Source: Toxotes chatareus
Lineage: Eukaryota > Chordata > Actinopteri > Toxotidae
NCBI GenBank assembly: GCA_016801885.1
Contig: CM028882.1
Coordinates: forward strand, 23,701,047-23,765,046
Direction: 5' to 3'
DNA length: 64,000 nucleotides
Positions 36,301 through 48,570 of the stretch are shown piece by piece. The first letter of the stretch is position 1, and every line of letters starts with the position of its first letter. Below the pieces are notes generated by a model. That model saw nothing but the letters and a program-made list of their open reading frames with translations. It made no database searches and was not told the DNA's origin. Made by a program: the position numbers and the translations under genes.

Positions 36301-39300
36301 AACATACGCGGGGCAGAAATACCCGCTGGACAACGAGAAGATCCTGCTGCGAGGCTGCACCCTGAGGAACACCGAGTGGTGCTTTGGCCTGGTGCTGTTC
36401 GGAGGTGGGACCAAGTTTTAATAGTGAAATTAATGGAAACTGTAAATCATTAAGACATAACATTATATACATTCAACACTTACTTCACTTCAAAAATACG
36501 CTAGGATGTTCTTGAATTGTCTAGAGGACAACCACAGAGGACATCATTTGAGACCCTGTTTCTCCTGCAGGTCCGGAGACAAAGCTAATGCAGAACTGCG
36601 GGAAGAGCACGTTCAAGAGGACCAGTATAGACCGTCTGATGAATGTCCTCGTCCTCTGTGTGAGCCCCCTCCACCGTGTTTGTCCATTTTATCAGACCGT
36701 TTCAGATTCTGCACAGTGAGATTGTCAAGAAACCCAGAGAATCTGACTTACAGATGTAAAATCCACATTTCGACTGATGTTCACAAACATCGCTGATGCA
36801 TCATTAATTATTTGTTGTGTAGGTGTTAGTTGGAGTGTAAAAGATCTCAGGTTCCAGTTCATTTAAGTTGTGAGATTTTACCCTTAACATGGGGAAAGAA
36901 ACGGATAATAAAGTTTTCACCTGAGTTGGAGAGCAGTGCAGGTCACCTTTTTTTTACCTCTGGGCCGTATTTTGACCTCTGACATTGGCTCTTCGTCCTC
37001 CCCCTGCAGATATTTGGTTTCCTGGCCTTCATGTGCAGCATCCTGGCGATAGGAAACTGGTTCTGGGAGGTGAACGAGGGCTCACAGTTCACGGTCTTCC
37101 TGCCGAGGCAAGACGGTAACGATGCTGCTTTCTCTGCCTTCCTCACGTTCTGGTCCTACGTCATCATCCTCAACACCGTGGTGCCCATCTCTCTCTATGT
37201 GAGGTAAAAACGTGTGTGAAGTTGCCACTTATTTAATTTCATATAAAACTTAACAAGACAAGATTATATCTCCTTTTAACCAATTCCCGTATCTACGTCT
37301 GTTGGCAGCGTGGAGATCATTCGGCTGGGGAACAGCTTCTACATCGACTGGGACAGGAAGATGTACTACCCTCGCAACGACACCCCCGCTGAGGCTCGCA
37401 CCACCACTTTGAACGAGGAGCTGGGCCAAATCAAGTACGTCTTCAGTGACAAGACAGGGACGCTCACTCAGAATATCATGACTTTCAACAAGTGCTCCAT
37501 CAACGGCAAATCCTACGGTAAGATTCAAGACATTGTCCCATGTTTTTTTTTTTTTTTTATGCTGGCAGTGTCAGTAATATTTCATTAGTATTTTGGAATG
37601 AGGTTGATTCATCACTTTCTGCTCCTTTGCAGGAGATGTGTATGACTACTCCGGACAAAGACTAGAAATTTCTGAGGTGAGTTGATCCAAATTCAAGTCC
37701 TCACCCACCAAGACAAAGAATTAGGTTGTTTACAAATGTTTTTTCATTTAAATAATGGTTACTGGACCTACTCTGCATTTGACCAGAGAGGTGGAAACAC
37801 CAGAACAACATTACAATGATTCTGTTGTCTCTCCAGCATACGGACACGGTGGACTTCTCCTTCAACCCCCTGGCCGACCACCGCTTCACGTTCCACGACC
37901 ACGCCCTGGTGGAGGCAGTGAAGCTGGAGAACCCAGAGGTCCACGCCTTCTTCAGACTGCTGGCCCTCTGCCACACCGTCATGGCTGAGGAGAAGAAAGA
38001 AGGTGAGTGTTTCTGTGTGTTTTTTTTGTTGTTATTTTATCACTAAAGAGGTTAATGTCAGAAATGTGGATTGCAAGTTTCAGTGGTTTTTAGAAAGTAA
38101 AAAAAAAGCAACACAAGGAAGAGCTGACAAAAAAAAAAAATCTTTTTGCTCGTCCAGGTGAACTTTTCTACCAGGCCCAGTCTCCAGATGAGGGAGCGCT
38201 GGTAACAGCAGCCAGAAACTTTGGTTTTGTCTTCCGCTCACGTACGCCGGACAGCGTCTCCATCGTGGAAATGGGACAGCAGCGCAGCTATGAACTCCTG
38301 GCCATTCTGGATTTCAACAACGTCCGCAAGAGGATGTCCGTCATAGGTATGTAATCCACTGTTGGGATGAATAATGGCTCCTGTTTAGATTTCATGTATA
38401 CTGAGGTGATACGAAACAGATGTTTTCTTTTTTGCTCTGTTTTTTTTTTTTTTGACGTAGTTGAGGTCACTTTTTTCACTCCTTTATTCATTGTCTTGAA
38501 AATAGAAAACATTTGTTCTCATGTACTTGTGTTTGCAGTTCGGGGTCCAGAGGGGAAGCTCTCTCTCTACTGTAAAGGTGCAGACACGATCATCTACGAG
38601 AGGCTGCATCAGTCCTGCAGCAAGCTGATGGACGTCACTACGGAGCACCTGAATGTAAGTAATGTTTCTATGTGATAAGTGAAAATTATATCTGTGAAGT
38701 CCACATGAAAAAAACTCTCGCTGCCCTGGAGGCATCAATAGTTGACTTTGTGTGGGTGGAAGTTAATAATAAGCATATGAAGACAAAACAATAAAACAGA
38801 AATAGATGAAGAAGATCTTCAGTTTACTGTCGTGTGTTACAGAGAAAAGCATCACATCCTCATGTTTGAGAATCTAGAAACAGCAAATGTTTCACATTTG
38901 TGCTTAAAAAGTGACTCAAACAATTATTCGCTTATCAAAGTAGTTGTCAATTAATTTTCTGTGGATCGATAATCAATTAATTACTATCTACCATGTTTGT
39001 GTGATCACTTTCCTCTCCCCTTCTCCTCTGAATTCTCATTCACTCTCATCTTTTTATTTCTTCATTTATTTATTTCCTCTCATCGTCCTTTATTTCTGTT
39101 CTGTCTCCCTTTTATCTTCCTCGTGAAGTTCATGTTGTAGAAAAGATAAATAGCTCATCTCCTGGTTGTCTGTTTGTCTTCTCTCCTCTTGAAGTTTATT
39201 CTCTCGATCCCAAACTTTATACACAAGTTTGACTTTTGTTTATATCGTCAAATACTATTAGGCTGTGCGTGTGCGTGTTTGTGTATGTTGGTTCTTCCAG

Positions 39301-42300
39301 GGCGTGCTTTGTGTATTTACTCGTGTGCACCTACATGCGCAGTGTTCATCCACATAAGAATGTGCATGCCGATCTGCAGGAGTTTGCAGGGGAGGGTCTG
39401 CGGACCCTGGCGCTGGCCTACAAGGATCTGGATGAGGAGTATTTCAACCAGTGGAAACAGCGCCACCATGAGGCCAGCACCGCGCTGGACGACCGGGAGA
39501 GCAAACTGGACGAGCTGTACGAGGAGATAGAGAAGGATCTGCTGGTAGGAGCACAGGGAATTAAAAAAAAAATCTGAATGTTTGTCAGATGCACAGCATG
39601 TTGATGAATGTTCTGACTATGTTTATCTAAATGTGCGTCCAGCTGCTTGGAGCAACAGCCATAGAGGACAAGTTACAAGACGGAGTGCCTCAGACCATTG
39701 AGCAGCTGTCCAAGGCTGACGTCAAAATCTGGGTTTTGACTGGTGACAAGCAAGGTACATGACTTCACACATGACGAGAGAATTTCATTGATGACATATA
39801 ACTTTTTGGATGGGGAGTCGTTCATCTTGAACGTCATGCTGAATCATTGTTAAATAAAGCTCTGTAATATTTAGATAACCTTTATTTTTGTTGTGCCTCT
39901 CTTGTCTGCAGTTATTGTTTACTTACAAACATTGTTGTCTATTTGTGTCGCAGAAACCGCAGAAAACATCGGTTACTCATGCAACTTACTGCGAGAGGAG
40001 ATGACCGAGGTCTTCATCGTCTCAGGAAACTCACCTGAGGATGTCAGAGAAGAGCTGAGGTCAGAGTTTTCACAGTTTTCAAAAAAAATATTTAATTCTA
40101 GACAGAACGTGAGTAACTCTGTTGTTTTCACAAGCTGAACACGAAACTGTTTTGTTTTCTTGTGGGGCAGAAACGCCAGAACCTCCATGAAACCAGACGA
40201 AGTGGATTCAGTGTTTCTGCCGGAGAGGAGCCTGGTCAAAGGCGTGAAAGTGATCCCAGATGAGGTGGTAAATGGCGAGTACGGCCTGGTCATCAACGGC
40301 CACAGTCTGGTACGTCATAAGAAGTTTGCTAATTAAAAGCTTTTGTCAACTTTTTATTTTTTTCTCATAATAATCATGTCTGATCTGTCAACTCTGACAA
40401 AGTTTTTACTGCAGTTCAGCTTCTAAGCTCATACTGTGTTAGTTGAATGTTACAGTCAAGATGTAATATTTTAGCTGTAATGTAATTCTGACCTCTCTTC
40501 ACTTTCCTATTTTTTTTTTTCCCATGATCCCTCAGGCATACGCCCTGGAGCGCAGCATGGAGCTGGAGTTCCTGAGGACAGCGTGCATGTGCAAAGCAGT
40601 GATCTGCTGCAGGGTCACTCCTCTGCAGAAGGCTCAGGTGGTCGAGCTGGTCAAAAAGTACAAGCAGGCGGTTACACTGGCCATAGGAGATGGAGCCAAC
40701 GATGTCAGCATGATCAAAGGTTTTAATTTTACACCTCTACTGTTCAAACTGTTGATGAAACGTTGTCTGCCTCTAACACATACATTCAAATGCCCTTTTC
40801 CTTCCTCCTCTCTTTGTCCACCCAGCGGCTCATATAGGCGTAGGCATCTCAGGTCAGGAGGGCATGCAGGCTGTGCTGTCCAGCGACTACTCCTTCGCCC
40901 AGTTCCGCTTCCTGCAGCGCCTCCTGCTGGTGCACGGCCGCTGGTCCTACCTGCGCATGTGCAAGTTCCTGCGCTACTTCTTCTACAAGAACTTCACCTT
41001 CACCTTCGTCCACTTCTGGTACGCCTTCTTCTGCGGCTTCTCTGCACAGGTGAGAGAATTAGGAGGTGGGAAGACACATTGGACAGGACTGATCTGACAC
41101 GAGGATTCAACAAGTCACTGGTGAATGCAGTAGACCTCTGTTAAACTGTTTAAATAAGTGTGAGCTCTCAATAATATGTAGTTCACATTTACATTTAGCA
41201 GACACCTGTGTCCAAAGAGACGTACAATATCTGTGCACCACAATATCGCAGCAAATACTCGTTGTGTCTAGTTTTACAAAACGATTCTGCGAAGAGAAGG
41301 TGGAAATGGCCAAGAATGAGAGATCAAATGAGTGATTAAAAGATTCTCTTCTGTTTTCTGACTTTGCTTTTCAGACGGTGTATGATGAGTGGTTCATAAC
41401 ACTGTACAATCTGGTGTACACAGCACTACCTGTACTGGGAATGAGTCTGTTTGATCAGGTAACTGTATACATTTGAGCTCAAGGTGTTTTATATTGATGT
41501 CATAGATTAAAAAAAAGAAAAAGAAAAAACACTGAAACCTAATTGCCTTGTCTCCACCTGCTGGTCAGGATGTGAACGACGCATGGAGTTTCCAGCATCC
41601 TCAGCTCTACGTCCCTGGTCAACTCAACCTGTACTTCAGCAAGAAGGCCTTCTTCAAGTGTGCCCTCCACAGCTGCTACAGCTCCTTGGTGCTCTTCTTC
41701 ATCCCCTACGCAGCCATGCACGACACCGTGAGGGACGACGGCAAGGACGTCGCCGACTACCAGTCCTTCGCCCTCCTAACCCAGACGTGTCTGCTGTTTG
41801 CCGTCAGCATCCAGGTATGAGGAACCTTTTCTTTTGGAGAATCTTGTCCTCTACATTAGTCAGGCCTCGAATAAAAAGAAATGTTTTCCCTCTGTGTCTG
41901 CAGTTGGGGTTGGAGATGTCTTACTGGACGGCGGTTAACACTTTCTTCGTTCTGGGCAGCCTGGCCATGTACTTTGCTGTCACATTCACCATGTACAGTA
42001 ACGGCATGTTTCTCATGCTGCCATCAGCCTTCCCTTTCATAGGTGGGTGGTAAACTCTCGCCAAAGCGTTCGGTCGCTGGCTGCACATCTCTGAATTCAC
42101 TTTAAATGAATTCTGTGTACATTTCCACATTTCTGTTGGCACATTTCTGATATAAACGACTGCTCATATGCACATCTGCTCCTGAGAAAAGCTTTGTTCA
42201 TATTTTAGAAGGAAGCTGTTCCAGAGGAGAGGTGGCAGCATAATTCAAATAACCTGAATTATACTGTCAAATACAGTGCCTGAATTTAGTTTGGTGTGTT

Positions 42301-43287
42301 TGCACAGGCAAAATATCTGGTTTACAACTAAAGCAAATACCAAAACTGGCTTGGATCACTGCGGTGTGTGCAGCAGGCCAACCAAACCTTCTTTGTATAG
42401 TCTCATTCTCTGACCCCTGAATATACTGCCACCTAGCCTCTTAGTCCTTTTTATCCGTTCTTTTAAAAGATAGTTGCTGATTTAAATAATAACTTGGCTA
42501 ATTTCAGACAGTATTTTATTTATATTTTATTCAGGCAGCTGACTATGCTATGACTGCACAGTATTGATGTCTAAATTTAGACAGTTAGTACTGTCCATAA
42601 ATGACTGAAGTCAGTGTGTACTTATCCAGGAACGGCCCGAAACTCTCTGAACCAGCTCAACGTTTGGCTGACGATCCTCCTCACTTCCACCCTGTGTGTC
42701 CTTCCTGTGGTTATCTACCGCTTCCTGTTGATTCAGCTCTGCCCCACCATCAATGACAAGGTAATATTCCACGTGTAGGACTTTGCTCTGCCCGTCAGTG
42801 TGACTTTCACTTTCCGAGCATATCGTTGTTTCTGATGTACATTGCGAGAGTGTGCTTAGAAATCATAGGAAAGAATCCCAGCAGTATTCACTCCTGGCCA
42901 AATATTTTCCCCCCTGCACCACCTGCAATCGTGCCTCTTTTTTGTCCAATCTTTCAGGTGATGTTCAAGGTGAGACAGGCCAAAGCAACGCCTCCCCCTC
43001 CTCCTCGACGCACCCGCATCCGCCGGACCAGCTCCCGCCGCTCAGGCTACGCCTTCTCGCACGCGCAGGGCTACGGGGACCTGGTGACATCTGGCCGGTT
43101 CCTGCGGCGTCCTGCTGTGTCGCGATCTTCAGGTTTTCCCCACGCGGGTCGCACCACCATGGGCTTCAGTCCCATGGGACGTTCGGCCGGATACAGCCCG
43201 ACGGGACGCCCCCAGAATGCCAAGGTCCCGGATGTGGAGGTGACATCGCTTCAGATGTACAGGACTATCGCAGATCCCACCCTCTGA
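27377..43287 (+). CDS. atp8b5: Phospholipid-transporting P4-ATPase, ATP8B family (ATP8B5-like), 27 coding exons
   Basis: This is a lipid flippase alpha-subunit, expected to move phospholipid to the cytosolic leaflet with a CDC50/TMEM30 partner. Coding exons: 27377-27419, 27611-27669, 30630-30743, 32398-32496, 34950-35011, 35562-35634, 35797-35867, 36043-36125, 36246-36404, 36571-36659, 37010-37203, 37309-37517, 37633-37676, 37837-38002, 38158-38346, 38539-38654, 39380-39544, 39643-39754, 39954-40059, 40171-40309, 40536-40719, 40826-41049, 41375-41458, 41569-41814, 41904-42042, 42630-42760, 42958-43287. They total 3630 nt (1209 residues), phases agree at every junction, and all introns are GT-AG. 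DGET (A domain) is at 173-176, the PISL motif at 343-346, catalytic Asp396 in DKTGT, TGDK at 678-681 and GDGAND at 815-820. The ATG at 27377 has A at -3. RANDREYNLPFKYATNAIKTS, CMCKAVICCR and DVNDAWS point to ATP8B5 over ATP8B1/2/4, from memory of mouse Atp8b5; ATP8B3 is the main alternative. No frameshift or lost catalytic residue was found. Confidence 0.93.
29561..29573 (+). promoter_or_regulatory. Perfect DR1 in an atp8b5 intron
   Basis: AGGTCA, one A, AGGTCA, in the intron before the TM1 exon. A near match with one mismatch is at 34753-34765. Confidence 0.35.
29686..29942. repeat. (CTGY)n tetranucleotide array followed by AT-rich tract
   Basis: Mixed CTGT and CTGC units run from 29686 to 29778, then (TA)-rich sequence with TATATG units runs from 29814 to about 29942. 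Both are within an intron of atp8b5. Confidence 0.9.
30945..31090 (-). repeat. Recurrent fish repeat, reverse orientation
   Basis: GCTGAAATGATTAGGTGATT, GTTGACTGGCAGAAAATTTA and GATAAGTGATTGGTCATTTT are reverse-strand landmarks of the 3' end. It lies in the intron after the TM1 exon. Confidence 0.5.
32873..32898. repeat. (GT)n microsatellite
   Basis: A short GT tract in the intron after the TM2 exon. Confidence 0.85.
34950..36659 (+). other. Actuator-domain exons of the flippase
   Basis: Six exons between these points encode the cytosolic actuator domain between TM2 and TM3. The dephosphorylation motif DGET is split by the intron after 35867: the Gly codon is completed by the first base of the exon at 36043. 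The acceptor at 36244-36245 is AAG rather than the usual CAG. The donor of the exon ending at 36404 is GTGGGA. Confidence 0.85.
35456..35506. repeat. Dispersed repeat fragment just upstream of an atp8b5 exon
   Basis: CACTCACCAAGCACTTTATT followed by AGGAACACCTGTGCACCTG resembles a very common fish repeat end (CACTCACCGGCCACTTTATT type). It ends about 55 bp before the exon at 35562, so it overlaps the likely branch-point region. Confidence 0.5.
37448..37450 (+). other. Catalytic phosphorylation-site codon, Asp396
   Basis: This GAC codon is the Asp of the invariant P-type ATPase DKTGT motif, which is phosphorylated by ATP in each transport cycle. The flanking residues YVFSDKTGTLTQN are those expected of a class 1b P4-ATPase. 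An intact Asp argues against decay of this gene. Confidence 0.93.
38805..38990 (+). repeat. Recurrent fish repeat, forward, inside an atp8b5 intron
   Basis: Landmarks in order: CTTCAGTTTACTGTCGTGTG, CAGCAAATGTTTCACATTTG, GTGACTCAAACAATTATTCG and GTAGTTGTCAATTAATTTTC. It follows the family consensus well and lies upstream of the exon at 39380. Confidence 0.65.
41183..41235. repeat. Short dispersed repeat (TTTACATTTAGCAGACAC type)
   Basis: TTCACATTTACATTTAGCAG, then ACACCTGTGTCCAAAGAGAC and GTACAA, is a motif I know as recurrent in fish genomes. A more diverged relative is at 55707. The superfamily is unknown to me. Confidence 0.5.
43045..43059 (+). other. C-terminal GYAFS autoinhibitory-type motif
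   Basis: Residues 1130-1134 (GYAFS), preceded by an Arg-rich segment (RRTRIRRTSSRRS), match the (G/A)(Y/F)AFS motif in the tail of ATP8 flippases. From published flippase structures this motif is known to dock into the cytosolic domains and hold the pump inactive. The serines among the arginines are plausible basophilic-kinase sites. Regulation in this protein is inferred. Confidence 0.7.
43132..43209 (+). repeat. Three GΦxPxGR-type units in the flippase tail
   Basis: Three heptads begin with Gly-aromatic and end in Gly-Arg: GFPHAGR (1159-1165), GFSPMGR (1169-1175) and GYSPTGR (1178-1184). The last two carry Ser-Pro. Codon use differs between units, so any duplication is old. I do not recall this repeat from the mammalian ATP8B members. 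Confidence 0.7.
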
Positions 43288-46200
43288 CAGACAGCAGGTT
43301 GATTCTAGGATGATGTTTGGAGGAAATTTGGAAGCAGGAAGGACATGCTAACTGAATGTCACTGGCTGTCAGAGGTGTGTAAAGCCCACTTTTATACACT
43401 CCTTACCATGAAGAACTTTATCGGGCTTTCGAGAAAACTTCATGTAGAAGATTTTTTCAAAATCCGTCTCTCATCTGCCCAAGACATGGTTTGAAAAACA
43501 CATGACTTCTGCTCCAAGCATTTCATTTTGTAATAGTTTAACAAAGGAAACTACAGCGAAATGTGTAGCCACTTCTGACGGGTGTGAGGATCACTTCTCT
43601 TTAGGTCGTGAGTGTACATGTAAAACATGCCTCATGCAGAGTCAGCAGATTAAGGGCTGACCAATGAATGTTTCTGACACTAGAAACAATAAGAGTGCGA
43701 TTCGTTTTCCAGTAGGAAATGCGACAGAAGGGAAAGGAAATATTTTTGCTTCATGAGAAAGAGGCAGTGTCGTCATGTTTACAGACTACCCAGACACGTG
43801 GGAGTCCAGATGCACAGCAGGGCTTTGCACAGAGGAAAATAACCAGCAAAGCCATGCTGCATTAGATATTTTAATTTTTGTACCTTAAGTGTCTTTTTAA
43901 AAGCATTTTATTTTCCTTTCTTGTATAAGCAGTGTAAGGCTGAATAAGCAGTTAGCACTTTGGCAGCGTCACATAGCAGTGGAGAAAATCAAATGTGAAA
44001 GATCATAAACGCTCCGTGGCTCATTGGCAGAGAAGAAAATAAAATTGCAGCAGGATTCAGCATTGATGGACCATCCAGTGCTGTCCATCAGCAGTTCTGT
44101 GCTAAAAGAATTTCATGAAACTTAAATAGATTTGGGAAGACAAAAAAATCTAAGCTCAAAATAAAGGGATATTTAAATTATAATCATTAGTGCCACTGTG
44201 CAACGAGGTGCACGGTAACAGTTTGATGACTGGTCAGAAAATAAAGTATTATTGTTATACAGGAAGGAAATAAGCCATTATTAAGGGGCTGGTGGAGGAC
44301 CAAAAGATAATTTTTGCAACTGTACATAAACATTAAACAGCTCTTAATAAATATATTTTTGTATGGATGCTCTGCTCTAAACAGGCTGCCAGTCTATCAG
44401 CCAATGAGAAGGATTTTTCACAGTCTTACAGCCCAAAATTTTCTCATTCCTGTGGCTTATTTCTGATCTGTGGAACCACTTACAGTCATTAGTAAAGTGC
44501 AGCATGAAATTTCTAAAATGTGCCTCAGTGTTAAGGTTTAGGGTTTACATTTTCAATGCTTGTACCAGAATGTGCCTCAGATGCACCTCGAGTGTCTTCG
44601 GATCCGAATGATTATCCCACTGTTTGATTTAGTCTGCGACTGTTGGCAAACTAAATGCACATTTTCACCCCATAGAACAGCAGGAGAAGTGGACCTCGCT
44701 GGCTGTGTAGGAACTAATCTGTAGTACACACTTCGCTGTAGGAAAATCAACCACATCTACCTGTGTTTGGGAGGTTTAACGTACTGTACACACACTACAG
44801 AGTGGACTGGATGATCCTTTAATCCATTTAGAGACATATTTGGATCCACATGCGTCCACATGTCCTTGAAAAGCTCATTGATGGTGTTCAGTGCAGCCAG
44901 AGCCGACCACTTGTGATCAGATCACACAGGATGCATTTTAGTGCCAAGTGTAAACAGGGCCTGAAAAACACTGCTTCGATGATTTATACCTCATTTTAAA
45001 TTCAGTTTATCAGATATTGCATCGCATCATGCTTAGTAATGGTTTGAAAATCATCAGTTTGCCTCACTATGCGTTCACTATTGTATGTCTGACAATCAGC
45101 TTGGTGGTTAACCTTATTTCTAATCAAAAATGTAAACATGCAGAAAGTTATTTGACTTGTTTCCAGCATCTTTGTCTTTGAATGTTTTATCAGCTTACTG
45201 AAAAATGCAGCATAACGTAAAAGAAAACAAAGAAACTGCCTTAATGTCAAAAGAAAAGGAAAATTTCTACATTATGCAACATGAAACAATAATAAATAAG
45301 AATATATTATGGAAGATAAGGATGTTAAAAGAATATTTTCTATGCAACCTAGTCAAGGACGAGCAATACTTTTAAGTTGAGAAAGGAAACGTTATTTTAT
45401 AGGCTTTTTAATGATGATTGAAATGATTGAATTGTAGGTCTGCGGTGTGGGTCTTTAATTTATTATTTGTTGTGTTAAGGTTTATGGAAGAGTCCAAATG
45501 GAATTGGTTCCATAACTGTGCAAAAATAATATTTAATGTTTCGTTGTATCCCATATTTTTTTATTTTCCATGTCTCCATGTATATGTAATTACTGGTTTT
45601 ATTCACTCATCAGTCTTTCATCTATCATCCAGACTAAATCCTTAAGACAGCCGATGGATGCCTTGACGTCATAAACTTGTTGAAGTGGCTTTAGTGTTTA
45701 AATCTGAGCTCTGTTACCACAGAGTGATTCAGTCCATTGTTGCCCAGGATTTAATGTACTAACCCTAACCCTGGCAGTAAACCAAAGATTTTTTTTTAAA
45801 GCTTTGTGTGTGACAGTTTACTCAAAAGTGAAACTGTTTCTCATCAAACACAATCTGATGCTGGAGTTTAATGTGGTGAAGCTGGTTTACACCACGGACA
45901 GTGCATTTTATTATTCACTGTAAAGTGTTCTTTATAGAAAAAGAAAAAAGTTTAAACGTGCATTGCATTAATTTAGATTAGTAAAACATATCAAAATGAT
46001 CTCATGAAGCAGATTTGCTGAAATGAGGCCCCAAATCACCTTCACTAGAGCTCTATGTGCTGTATTTCCAGTATTACTGTTACTGTCCAAAATAAATTTC
46101 AGCCATAAAGATAACTTTCAGTTTTTATCAATACTTTACTATCAATCTATCAATATATCTCTTGCCCTGAAGACTGAAACTGTATCATAGGGGATTTTCG

Positions 46201-46310
46201 ATAACTTGACCAAAAAAAATCTCATGATTTTTGAACTGCTCTTCTTAACAACCATTTTGTATAATTTTGTACTAATGTTTTTTTTACTGCAATAAAAAGA
46301 TCAATGTAAC
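43288..46310 (+). other. Probable 3' UTR and downstream flank of atp8b5
   Basis: AT-rich non-coding sequence follows the stop codon. AATAAA hexamers occur at 44240-44245, 44346-44351 and 46291-46296, so the UTR could be about 1 kb or 3 kb long. Telomere-like AACCCTAACCCT occurs near 45762. No coding exon was seen. Confidence 0.4.
46291..46296 (+). terminator. Candidate distal poly(A) signal of atp8b5
   Basis: AATAAA follows a T-rich stretch and is followed within about 40 nt by a mixed GT-rich segment, the usual arrangement at a vertebrate mRNA 3' end. Proximal alternatives are at 44240 and 44346. Which is used cannot be decided from sequence. Confidence 0.35.
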
Positions 46311-48500
46311 ATGTCATAACTGTGCAGTTTTACCCTTTTCCATTATGAATAAGGTGCAGTTCTTTTTGTGCCTTTGGAGTTTGTCTGTTATTGTCGAGGG
46401 CTGAAATGACTGGCAGATCCTGGGTGTGACACATCTGTGACGTCTCTCACACTCTGAGGCATTTTTAAACAGTCTCTGTGAGTTAAAGAGGTGTGATAGC
46501 ATGTTTAATATTTGTATAATGCTTTAAAAGGACATGATATCGGGGGCTTCCAGTTTTTTCTCCACAAAAGTTCAGCTGGACTGAAATCTGTTCATAATCA
46601 GAGAATGTTTTTCATTAATAGTCTATAGATGAGATTAACTAACAAGCCTACAAGCCCCCTGTATAAAAAGAACAGAAAATTAAATACTGTTTGTAATACT
46701 ACATTGAAATCATGATGTTAATTTGTAAAACAAAATATCTGTCTAATAAAACCAGGAGCACAGGCAGAGCGCTGGGACTGTGCTGTCAGATAAATTCTGT
46801 TTTATTTGTGTGCAGTTTGTCTCCAGCAGATGGTGCAATAGTCCTTTACAGCACAGCAGTGACACCCCTGCCAAACCACACAACACCAGCCTGATGTTTC
46901 CAATTAGTGCGTAATACTGAAAGAATCTTATTGTGCTGAAACACAACAGCTACAGAAGACAAAGAATTATTACGGCTCAGACAGTACACGGACAGTACAT
47001 GTTGCAATCAGTATTTACATAGCAGGATGAAATGAAACGAACTTTGGTGCAAAAAAGGTGTAACTTTATGTTGTTGTTGGACCATACTTTCTTAGACAGG
47101 GACCAAAACATTATAACTTTTAACCATAGCTTATTGCAGTTAAGCATTTTTTTCATTTGAGTCCCAAAGTAGTTAATAGAAAAATAAAATACATCAGATA
47201 AGAGCTCCTCAGAACATGAAGGGGAAATGTTGCATCTAAAGTTGTGTATAAATTTGTTAAGGTGATAGTGTCTATTTAAAGTGCTGATTTTGAATAATAG
47301 AGTGGATGTCTGAGTAATTTCTGATAAGGTCACAGTACCAAAACAGATGAATGACTCTCTATTAGACATACACTTATGACAAAGACTTGAACCACACACC
47401 CCTGATTCAGTTATTAATCATCTAAGTCATTAAACAAGCACAAAACACTGTTTCCAGTGTCTCAAATGTGCTTTTACTTCAGTAAAAGATAAGAATATTT
47501 TCTCCACCACAAGTCATCACTTTGTTTAATAGATTAATTTATCTCAAACATAAAAAGTAGACTAATGTTCAAGATAATATTTAGTTGAATCCCCAGACTG
47601 TACTACTGCAGAATTCATATATTTACAGTGTGACGTCTGAAAGGGACCAGACCAGATCAGCACTTTGCCTCGACTGAGCACGTACAATACAAATCAAAGT
47701 CGTAATGAGCCCCAGAGGGTGAAAGGTCAACAGGGGCCTCCTGCTCTAATTTGTAAAGTTTGTTTTTCAGTAAATCAACCAGGGTGTATCCTCTCTCTTT
47801 CCCAGTGCATGCTGGGATAGGCTCCAGCCCCCCGTGGACCTGGAGGGGATAATCAGTTTTAGAAAATGGCCCGATTGATGGATGGGTGGTTTCTGTGTGA
47901 AACACCTGAGATCATTGGTGAGGATAATGAGGGGTTTTTTTTTTTTTTCATCAAGAAAGAAACTTGGGACACGTGCTGTATTTACTATTTGCATATAGTT
48001 TTCTCACGGGAAGCAGCTCAGGTTTAATGAGTCTCATGTTGCATCTTGTCTGGTAAACTTTAAGTATGTTTTCATATTTTAAATTTTGCACCTTTTGTCC
48101 ATGAGTATTTCAGGCTGGTAACATTTAGTTCTCTTTAAAAACAAAGTGAGTGAGCTTTTGATTTTGAGAATTTTGCTTTATGAACGTGATATTTACTAAA
48201 CAAAATAAATAACTGAATCACAATTCACATTTGATTGAAAACAGTGTTGAACGGGGTTTCCTGTGTTGATCTGATTAAAATAAAAGTGAAAGCTTTGCTG
48301 CCCCCCTGCGACCGAAGCAGCTCCTGCAATGCTGCATTTTGGGGCGACTGAGAAAAACGGTAGTCTTAACATTATCATGGCAACAGACCGTTTTCTTTAC
48401 ATTGCCGGTGCCAAGCAAACCCCTATTTACTTGTGTTTTGATTTTACAGAACATAACTACCCTCTGGATCTTCAATTTATTATTATCTGGTGTTAGCGTT
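46311..48500. other. Intergenic region between atp8b5 and dapk1
   Basis: This is AT-rich sequence without a recognised exon. It contains one short dispersed repeat (47780-47890) and a T-run near 47936-47949. GC content rises from about 48500 into the dapk1 leader. Confidence 0.6.
47780..47890 (+). repeat. Dispersed repeat with GCATGCTGGGATAGGCTCCA core
   Basis: The core GCATGCTGGGATAGGCTCCA followed by GCCCCCCGTGGACCTGGAGG and a GATGGATGGG tail is a common fish interspersed repeat. It gives a spurious reverse-strand peptide of the type LEPIPACTG that is often mis-annotated as protein. Confidence 0.6.
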
Positions 48501-48570
48501 GTTTAGTATACGCTAAAAACGTGAACTACCCAAGCCGCGTCCTCTGGCGAAAATCGAGCCGCCCCAACGC

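Noticed and set aside
47657..47905. 82-codon minus-strand frame with LEPIPACTG
   Set aside because: That peptide is produced by a common fish interspersed repeat and is not a gene.
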